Source: Coleophoma eucalyptorum
Lineage: Eukaryota > Ascomycota > Leotiomycetes > Helotiales > Dermateaceae
Reading direction: 5' to 3'
Length of the DNA stretch: 64,000 bases
Assembly (NCBI GenBank): GCA_026120035.1
Contig: JALRME010000007.1
Span: 62,001 to 126,000, forward strand
A program made the position numbers and the translations under genes. The notes beneath the pieces were generated by a model. That model was not told where the DNA came from. It saw only the letters and a list, made by a program, of their open reading frames with translations, and searched no databases. Of the stretch, positions 56,981 through 64,000 are shown piece by piece (the first letter of the stretch is position 1; the number at the start of each line of letters is the position of its first letter).

Positions 56981-57900
56981 CTACAGCTTGGCCTGTACTT
57001 TTCCTTTCCTTTTGCGTTCCTGGTCCGCGAGAAAACCATCAACAGCCGACCGTGCCTCCTGGCTTCGAGCTCTCTCTCTCAGGAACTTCAGCTCGATTTC
57101 GTTAGTTTCAAGCAACTCCTCTCTCGAAGTCCGCATCAAGAGCATCTTGTTGAATTTCAAAGCTTCAGACGGCTGCTGTGCGATTTGGGTACAGATCGTG
57201 AGCACATCCTCGAGAAAGTTCTCTTTGGGAAGAACTTTGGTGACCAAGCCCGCACTTTCGAGTTCGCTGGATGTCATGCGGTGCCCTGCAAGGAGGAGGG
57301 CTGCAGCTTTCTGGTGGCCCATGATTTTGGCCAGAGTAATACTCGAGCAGGCCTCGGCGCAAATGCCCAATTTGACGAATGGAGTGAAGAAAAGTGAATC
57401 TGGAGTGGTGTAAACAAGGTCGGCCAAGGCAAGACTGGTGGTCCCCCAGCCAGGGGCCGCCCCATTGACAGCAGTAACGAGGACTTTATTGGTATTGATC
57501 ATCGTCATATGTAATTCCCTTGTCCAGGGTTAGTCGGAACACAACGAGGGCGGCAACGTAGTTCGCTCTACCTGAGTATATCCAGGAACTCATCCCTAAT
57601 CACTGTGTCTGTTCCAACAACCGACTTATCCTGCAAATCCAATCCTGCACTGAAGAGCTTGCCTTCTCCAGTTTGAACGACTACCTTAACCTTGTCTTCA
57701 CTATCCGCCCATTTCATTCCAGCAAGTAGGTCCTGATTACAAGTAAGCAGAGGTCTCCACTACTATAAGACTGCTGATAAGCTTGCCTTGATCAGTGGCA
57801 CATTGAGGGCATTTCCTGATTTGGGTCGGTTATACTTGAGCAGCGCTACGCCATTCTTCAGGCTCACAGCCAAATTTGCAAGACGAGGTAGAACAGACAT
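56981..57900 (-). CDS. Peroxisomal enoyl-CoA hydratase/isomerase
   Basis: Predicted 270-residue crotonase-fold protein ending AKL, a type 1 peroxisomal signal. Exons 57900-57787, 57732-57572 and 57518-56981. The first intron appears to use a GC donor (AAG|GCAAGC) and normal AG acceptor; the lengths then close the frame and give NALNVPLIKDLLAGMKWADS. FSAGLDL is the first half of the oxyanion hole, and VNGAAPGWGTTSLALADLVY the second. LGICAEACSSITLAKIMG follows. The motifs suit the peroxisomal enoyl-CoA isomerase group (ECI2-like) as well as hydratases. It lies 570 bp downstream of a CoA ligase in the same orientation. Confidence 0.88.
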
Positions 57901-58467
57901 TTCCACCAATGAATCGAGAAATAAATAGTTATTGCGATGGATACTCAGGGTGTTACAGCTGATACTTAGAATTGTTGGATTTGAGATATTTATCGGAATT
58001 GTTCGGTTATGAACTTTGTCGGCTTTTGCGAGCCGCGGAGTAGTGCATGTTTGAGTAATCAACAAACCAGGCGGATCTCGGGTTTTATCTACGGTACACA
58101 ATGACCTATCACTTTGCAAATATATCTGATAATAAACCTACGCGCAAACATCTATTTACCAGTATTGTGTGATTTTCTATCTAAAGACTTGCAAAGGTGA
58201 CTTGGGGGTGGCGGGTGGAGGTTAGAAACGCAGCTTTCCACTGTCACGATGCGAGTTCGTATATTTAGATAAATAATATTTTCAACGAGCTACTTAATGC
58301 TTTGCCTCTGAAAAATATGTCCCAAGCTAGAGTTCACTGTTTTGCCGTGCCATTATAGCTGTCATCAGGCCAGACTCCCAAAACCTTGCTGCACAGACTC
58401 GAACACGAAAAGAGAGGCTGACCCAGTGTTCAAACCTGTTTTCAATTTCATTTGCTTCTACAATATA
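57901..58467. other. Promoter of the enoyl-CoA hydratase-like gene
   Basis: 570 bp, no gene seen. Confidence 0.35.
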
Positions 58468-60365
58468 TCACAGTTTGCTGACTACTTTATTGCCATTGCC
58501 TAATTCTTTCTCAGCTCGCTCACGCAATTCTCTTCGAAGAATCTTGCCAGACTATGGTCATCATTGGTCAATAGGTGAAATTTGGTAAACAGCGCTATAA
58601 AGACGTACCGGATTCTTAGGAAGAGAGTCAATAAACTTCACACCACCAGTCAATCTCTTGACTTTGGACACTTTGCTGCTAACGAACTCCCCAACTTCAC
58701 TTTCTGTGACAGAGGCACCTTCACGAGGCACTACATATGCACGTGGATGTTCATCTTCGCCGGTCCTACTTTTGTTACTACTCGCACATTCAAAACTGGC
58801 AGAGGCGACTAACCCTTTAGCACCTATCACTGCAGCATCCAGAAGGTGAGGATGTTCCAGAAGTAAGGCCTCGAGCTCTGCTGGAGCTACTTGTGCCCCT
58901 CGCACTTTGATCAATTCCTTGATTCAATCAGTATGGTGAAGGAAGGGTATTTTATATGCTGAAATATACCTTGATTCGGTCCACAATATAGAACTTACCC
59001 TCTTCATCGATGTAAGCAATATCTCCGGTCCTCAGCCATCCATCCTTATTCAGAGTTTCGGATGTAGCCTTTGGGTTTCTCCAATAGCCTTTCATAACGT
59101 TCGGTCCTCGTATCCAGAGTTCACCTCTCTTACCAGGGGGTAATTCTATTCCCTGGCCTGTCAAGATCATGGCCTCTCCACCTGGCAGAAGTTCACCAAC
59201 AGAAATTGAACTCTGTGTCGAAGGGTCTTTTTCGTGCCAACAAAGTGTTAGACATAGCGCTCTATTGTTTCATCAGCGAAAGTTCTAAGCCGCAGCGAGT
59301 ACCTAATACTTACTCGGACATTCCCCATCCTTGTCGGACTTTGACTCTTCCCGAGAAGAGTTTCTCAAAGTCCCGAGTGACTTCCATACCTAATGGTGCA
59401 GCAGCTGTGACTACCTTCTGAATACTATCGAGATTGTACTTTCCCTCGTGCGCTTGGAGATGCTTGGACATAGCTACCAAAATCGGGGGTACCAGCAGCA
59501 GCTCAGTGATCTGGAATTGTTGGATGTAGTCGAGCATTTCTGGCAATTTGTAACGCTCCATCAAATACACCTGCATTCTCATTTTGGGTGCCACTATCGT
59601 ATAATACACCAGACCTAGCCCATGATACAAGGGCAGGCAGCAAAGGGCTCGCTTTTGTGAAGAATCGGCAGTGAATTGGACTTGTTGAAGCTGACGAGCA
59701 TTTGAAATCAAGTTGAAGTGCGATAGTTCCACTCCTTTGGACAGACCAGTCGTTCCGGAAGAATAAACCAAGATTGCCGTCCTACTACTCAATCCAGGGC
59801 TGTTCAATTCTATCCATCTGAAATCTTGTCCCAAAGCTGGTGTCGATATGAGACTTTGCCAGTGGTTCCCTGTTACAGGTCTCTGAGGTGCAGTGGTGTT
59901 GTCATTTGGTTGAAGGGCCTCGAAAAGATATACGCGATTTCGGCCGAAGCCAGCTAAATCTGCAGCCTCTAATGCACGTTCAAGGCAGTTGTCCGCGGCC
60001 AAAACAAACCTGGGCTCACTATCCTTCAGCTGATGAGCCAGTTCCCGAGGAGTGTAGGCAGGATTTGCTGAATTGTAAATGCCATTCGCCATAAGGACTC
60101 CGAGGACGACCACCGAAGTGAAGAGATCATTTCCGGAGAACAACATAACACGATCCCCAGGCTTAAATCCTGCAGCCACTAATCCAGAGGCAAATCGTTT
60201 CGACCATTCTCTCAGTGTGTATAATGTGAAGTAATGCGTTTTGGGGCGTTTTGGGTCGATGATGATCGGTTTCGTGGATGAGAGGGTAGCTGTTGGTGAA
60301 CCGAAGAGGAAGGATGGAATCGATTGATACAGCGGCTCCCACTTCCATTGCGATTTCATGGGCAT
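58468..60365 (-). CDS. Peroxisomal acyl/4-coumarate-type CoA ligase
   Basis: Predicted 578-residue ANL-superfamily ligase. Exons 60365-59314, 59261-58970, 58917-58609 and 58551-58468. Motifs in order: [16 protein letters not shown] (P-loop), [78 protein letters not shown] and the catalytic Lys in [11 protein letters not shown]. The last exon adds VVSKL, a canonical SKL peroxisom signal, so the enzyme should act in peroxisomes. The 4-coumarate-CoA-ligase-like branch in fungi activates phenylpropanoid, medium-chain or fatty acids. With the downstream hydratase it looks like entry and first steps of a beta-oxidation route. Confidence 0.9.
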
Positions 60366-61255
60366 TGCAAAATACTTTGAAGATGATATGTTGGAGTTCG
60401 AAGCTACAGATTTCTTGTAGGAGCTCGCAGCACTGGATGAGAATTGAAATAAATCTGCGGAACGGAATGATTGCTTGGAAATGAGTCAAATAGGCCCTTA
60501 GAAACCACAATATATAGATCACTGTGGCAAATTTCAAGTCTTTTTCTCCAGCCGGGGCACAAGTCGTTTTCTCCAACCGGGGTAAATGTGGGTGCGGACC
60601 GGAGGGAATTATATATGGTTACCGAGCTAGTTCTGTTGACATCGGAGCCGCGGAGCCGCGATGGCAGGTCTGCCCGTCATAGGGCTCCAAATTTATAGTC
60701 TTTGTGTGAAAGGGATTCTTGAAATTTTTTTGAAATTCTTCGATTCAAAAATCACAAAATATCTTGCACTTGATCCCATAGGAACAGCAGAAATTCTCAG
60801 ACATGACTTGCTATTGCATCGACTCGACCAAGCGGCAAGGTATTGGCGTACGCGCCGATTGGTATTCTGAAGGCAGAGTAGCTGGGAAGTACTGCTCAGA
60901 GATGTGCAGATGCTCTTGAAGGAGTAGACCATGTGGTGTATGTGGAACGCCAATCCTCAACGCTTAATTGGTTTTGTTTCTAACCATTTATGACAGTGCT
61001 AGACAAACAGGAAGTTTTCTCGCATGTATCTTTTCCTCTCCAATGATGTTTTAGGGCCATATCGATACTCGATTTATGGGAGCGTGGAACACTACAAAGC
61101 AACAGTCTCATACATGCTCAAACCGACAAAGAAGTTTCCAAAGGAAGGTATGCAAAAAGCACTTTACATAAATTTCTGTGACATGAGATATATAGCTAAT
61201 TTCATACCACATAATGAGGTAGCTGAAAAATACTTGTTTGAATGACTGCCCATTT
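60366..61255. other. Intergenic, possibly with decayed coding sequence
   Basis: About 890 bp. Open stretches near 60,760-60,930 and 61,024-61,245 have no firm similarity but lie just upstream of a recognisable SDR fragment and may be its ruined 5' part. Confidence 0.35.
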
Positions 61256-61500
61256 TACTCGACGTCACCTCGATACGTATGCAACGGTGGCAAAGGGTTC
61301 AATTAGCCACCAAACTCGGGCCGAGCGACATAAATTCGAACGTCATTGCTCCTGGATCAATTGCAAATACAGGAAATATCGGAAAGCTTGTTGAAGGCGG
61401 TGTCAATGTCGCTGGGTAGATCACACTTGGATGTTTGGATTTAGTGGAAGATATCGCCCAATCAACAATCCATCCGTGCTCTCCTACTGGAATTTTTTTG
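61256..61500 (+). pseudogene. Fragment of a peroxisomal 2,4-dienoyl-CoA-reductase-like SDR
   Basis: One frame reads QLATKLGPSDINSNVIAPGS, then IANTGNIGKLVEGG, a stop, and LVEDIAQSTI. This follows the C-terminal half of SPS19/DECR2-like reductases (LGPxGIxSNxIAPGxI...DIAxST). The stop at about 61,417 and the lack of an N-terminal Rossmann motif mark it as a relic. Its neighbours, a peroxisomal CoA ligase and hydratase, suggest it belonged to the same pathway. Confidence 0.65.
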
Positions 61501-61865
61501 AACGACTCCACGTTGGTTAGTACGCGTATTAGTATAACCTTTCTTACGTAAAGCTTACTTATTCCTAACCAAACATACAGTCGATGAAGAAGCCTAGGTT
61601 GCAAACATTGAGGCCAGAGTTCCGTGTCCTGAAGCTCTGCCATCTGTTGAATCACTGAATATTTGGACACACAAGCTAGTACTTAGCTCAAACAGCCCAA
61701 ATTGAGATAATAATCCTTGCGGGTCAGGACTAGAGCGTGCAGTTTTCATGCATTATGTTGGCGAAATCTGAGAAGTTTTAAACCCTTAATCTTTGGTATT
61801 TGAAGTTGACAGCATAGAGTGACAGACCTCACCCCCATATATATATTTCCAGATCAGACGCCATC

Positions 61866-64000
61866 TTATTCCACAGCCCAGCAATCCATAAGAATGTCGC
61901 TATGCGAATTCATAAGTTTTTGAATTGCTATACGTGCCGTATTTGACCCGGCCACCGTGATTTCAAGGACCAGTAAACAGGACAGTAGTGGCTTCATGGA
62001 AAGCATCCAATTTTCTGCTGGTAGGGCATCCATTTTATTACCCATAGACTCTTCATGATTTTTATCGCGTGAAGTATTGATCTGGATAGTCGTTTCGATT
62101 GCTTTGACGAGTGCTTCGACAACAAGAACAAGATTTGCATGCTGTGATATCAAAGGCAATTCAGTGTTTAATCCTTTGAAGATTTCTCTATCACACGGAT
62201 CATGGGCAGATAGTTTGGCCATGTTATTTGAAATGGTTATTGCTGATTTTAGAGAAGCCTTTTGATACCGGCAAGCCTTTGAGATTGATTTGCAATCAAG
62301 AGGGATGAGGCCAAGTCTATGAGCAATTTCTATCTGTTCGACAAGGGAGAGAACCCCCAAAGTCCAAAACAGTATTAGAAACCCTGGATATATGGTATGC
62401 TTAGCAAATCAAATAGGGTTTGATGACGGATTCTGAAACATACCAGAAGATGCCTTGGCAGTTCGGGAAAGCTTGTCAAATTCGCATGTACAGTTTTCAC
62501 AGAACTGACCATAAATCGAGTCGAATTCATCCAAGGTTGTCATAGCTCCATCTACGAGGGCAGGAATCTCCAAACCATCATTTATGATATTTCCTATGTG
62601 TAAAACTTTCCTCAGATGAATAAATTGCCTGAATAAGAGAAGGATGTGACTGATTGCTCGTCGGCATATGTTTGGTATTTCGACGTCATTAAGAGGAATA
62701 CTTGTCCACATTAGCTCCGATGGCGAGAACACCGAAGAATAAAGATCTGATATCACAATCAGGCTATGAATCAATTTATTGAAAACGGGCAAAATGACAA
62801 TACCTGATTTAATAGGAATATCTTGGAGAATACATTCTCGGTCAGAGACCATCGATGCCATTGTATCTCGCATATAACCAAACCAGTGGAATATTTTGAT
62901 AGAAGACTCCAAAAGGGTGCGATACGTTGATGTTAAACTCAGATGCTTACTATAATATTCTTCCACTAATTTTTTCAAAGCCAGAAATTCTTCTAGACCT
63001 TGGCGAAGAACATCATTTAATTCCTGGGTTAGGTTTCTGGCGTCGGTTGGGGCATTCATAATGTTGAACAAGAACATCGTATATATGCGTGTGAAAGAAT
63101 GGTGCGGCTTAGTATTCAAGATTTGAGACCGGGCGTTGAACCAAGCTATAGCAAAGACGCGAGCATTGCTAACAGTAAGGCCAAAGTTCCCATCTTTCCA
63201 TGGTTGATGGCTATTGTCATGGGTTGAGCTGATTGAAGAGTTTCTGACATCCAGATCATCGCAGGCTGACCATTGAAGTGCGAAAGCACGCTGTGTCGCG
63301 ACCAAGGCATCTTCATCTTCTTGCTTTGTTTGTTTATCGAGCCTATTGCCGTAGAGATGACTAAAATGGTCGAGAAATCGAGCAAGGCCAACAAAGGTAA
63401 TCTTCCTTGCTTCTTTCTCCTCTAAAATCTTTGAGGATCTGGGCGAATTCAAGCATCCTGGTGATGAAAATTTCTCGGGAGTCATTCCCGGGGTCTGTTT
63501 TGCACCAGGTCTGTCAACCGAATTGTCAGACACAGGCGGAAAGTCGGAGATGTTGTGAGCTGTGATCTCTTCTTCTCCTTCAACAAAATAATATCTGTCC
63601 ATTGGCAAGTATAGATTGCAGGTATAAGACAAATACCGAGACTCAATTCCATTCATCATAGTCCTGTACACGTCATCGAGATAGTCACCGAGTAGACTTC
63701 TTGTGGTGGTTGAGTTGAGCAGTTGGATAGGGCTGCCATCCCAGAGTCCAGGATTATACTCCTTGGAGATTGTACACATCTGTGTAGTATCAAATCCTGA
63801 GGTTTCCATAACCTCTGGAATAACGTAGGTCGGCCAATCCTCCCCAAGAGCATTGAAACCACCAAACTCTGTAGTAAGGGCGAGATTAAGCGCAGAACTC
63901 TGTGTCTCTTCCATCTTGCTTCTCAAATCTGCTTGAGAGGGTAGTACACTGTAATTCTGGTCGTTATATGGTGATTGAACGGGCTGATTTGGATCGGGCT
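61866..64000 (-). CDS. Fungal transcription factor, C-terminal part (5' end outside window)
   Basis: At least 690 residues of a regulator-like protein, open to the right edge. The exon from the edge to 62,444 joins 62,383-61,866 across a GTATGT...CAG intron in frame. The sequence is Ser/Thr/Asn-rich at the start, then LARFLDHFSHLYGNRLDK and a long alpha-helical region (about residues 200-480) with HPxF-less, fungal_trans-like character, for example ARVFAIAWFNARSQIL and VVISDLYSSVF. The C-terminal part is a helical bundle ending DCWAVE. No zinc cluster is visible, but it would be in the missing N-terminus. Its position next to the ligase/hydratase pair makes it a candidate regulator of that pair. 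Confidence 0.65.

Overview
The window is nuclear DNA of a filamentous ascomycete (Pezizomycotina). Most genes carry short introns of about 45-70 bp with GT-AG ends and are monocistronic. Zn2Cys6 regulators, fungal carbohydrate-active enzymes, a NACHT-WD40 NLR and decayed duplicates with C-to-T type damage (RIP-like) all fit that group. I cannot name the genus. The left two thirds is AT-richer and looks like accessory sequence; about 44.7-53 kb is visibly GC-richer and more ordinary.

Layout. (1) 0-9.4 kb: an extradiol (LigB-type) dioxygenase cut by the left edge, a class II aldolase/adducin-fold enzyme, an NCS1 nucleobase-type permease, an Fe(II)/2-oxoglutarate dioxygenase and an MFS transporter. 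A 12-bp motif is repeated exactly three times in the promoters of the first three genes. (2) 10.6-13.0 kb: a secreted GH78-type alpha-L-rhamnosidase. (3) 13.0-25.4 kb: a graveyard. It holds decayed pieces of genes that are intact further right, a stop-riddled NLR gene, a dispersed 0.3-kb repeat, and two intact genes: an NmrA/isoflavone-reductase-like protein and a secreted kievitone-hydratase-like protein. (4) 25.7-44.0 kb: the main find, a dense catabolic cluster. It encodes a CitE/HpcH-type acyl-CoA lyase, a zinc alcohol dehydrogenase, a GPR1/FUN34/YaaH acid transporter, a mitochondrial aldehyde dehydrogenase, divergent succinyl-CoA-ligase-type beta and alpha subunits, a MaoC/HTD2-type hydratase, an SDR, a second mitochondrial aldehyde dehydrogenase and a Zn2Cys6 regulator. 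(5) 44.7-49.7 kb: a degenerate Zn2Cys6 gene and a large ArAE/FUSC-type membrane protein. (6) 50.3-55.7 kb: a sugar permease divergent from a cytosolic GH3 beta-glucosidase. (7) 57.0-64 kb: an enoyl-CoA hydratase-like protein ending AKL and an acyl/aryl-CoA ligase ending SKL (both peroxisomal signals), a decayed dienoyl-CoA-reductase-like fragment, and a fungal transcription factor cut by the right edge.

How the cluster may work (inference). A CoA ligase pair, a MaoC hydratase and a citramalyl/malyl-CoA-lyase-like enzyme are the three steps of itaconate breakdown (itaconate to itaconyl-CoA to citramalyl-CoA to acetyl-CoA plus pyruvate). Here the activating enzyme would be a dedicated copy of the mitochondrial succinyl-CoA ligase instead of a CoA transferase. 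The alcohol and aldehyde dehydrogenases and the SDR would feed alcohol- or aldehyde-level precursors of a C5 (di)acid into it. The decayed pieces at 13.6-25.4 kb run largely collinear with 36-45 kb, so the locus seems to be the survivor of a segmental duplication.
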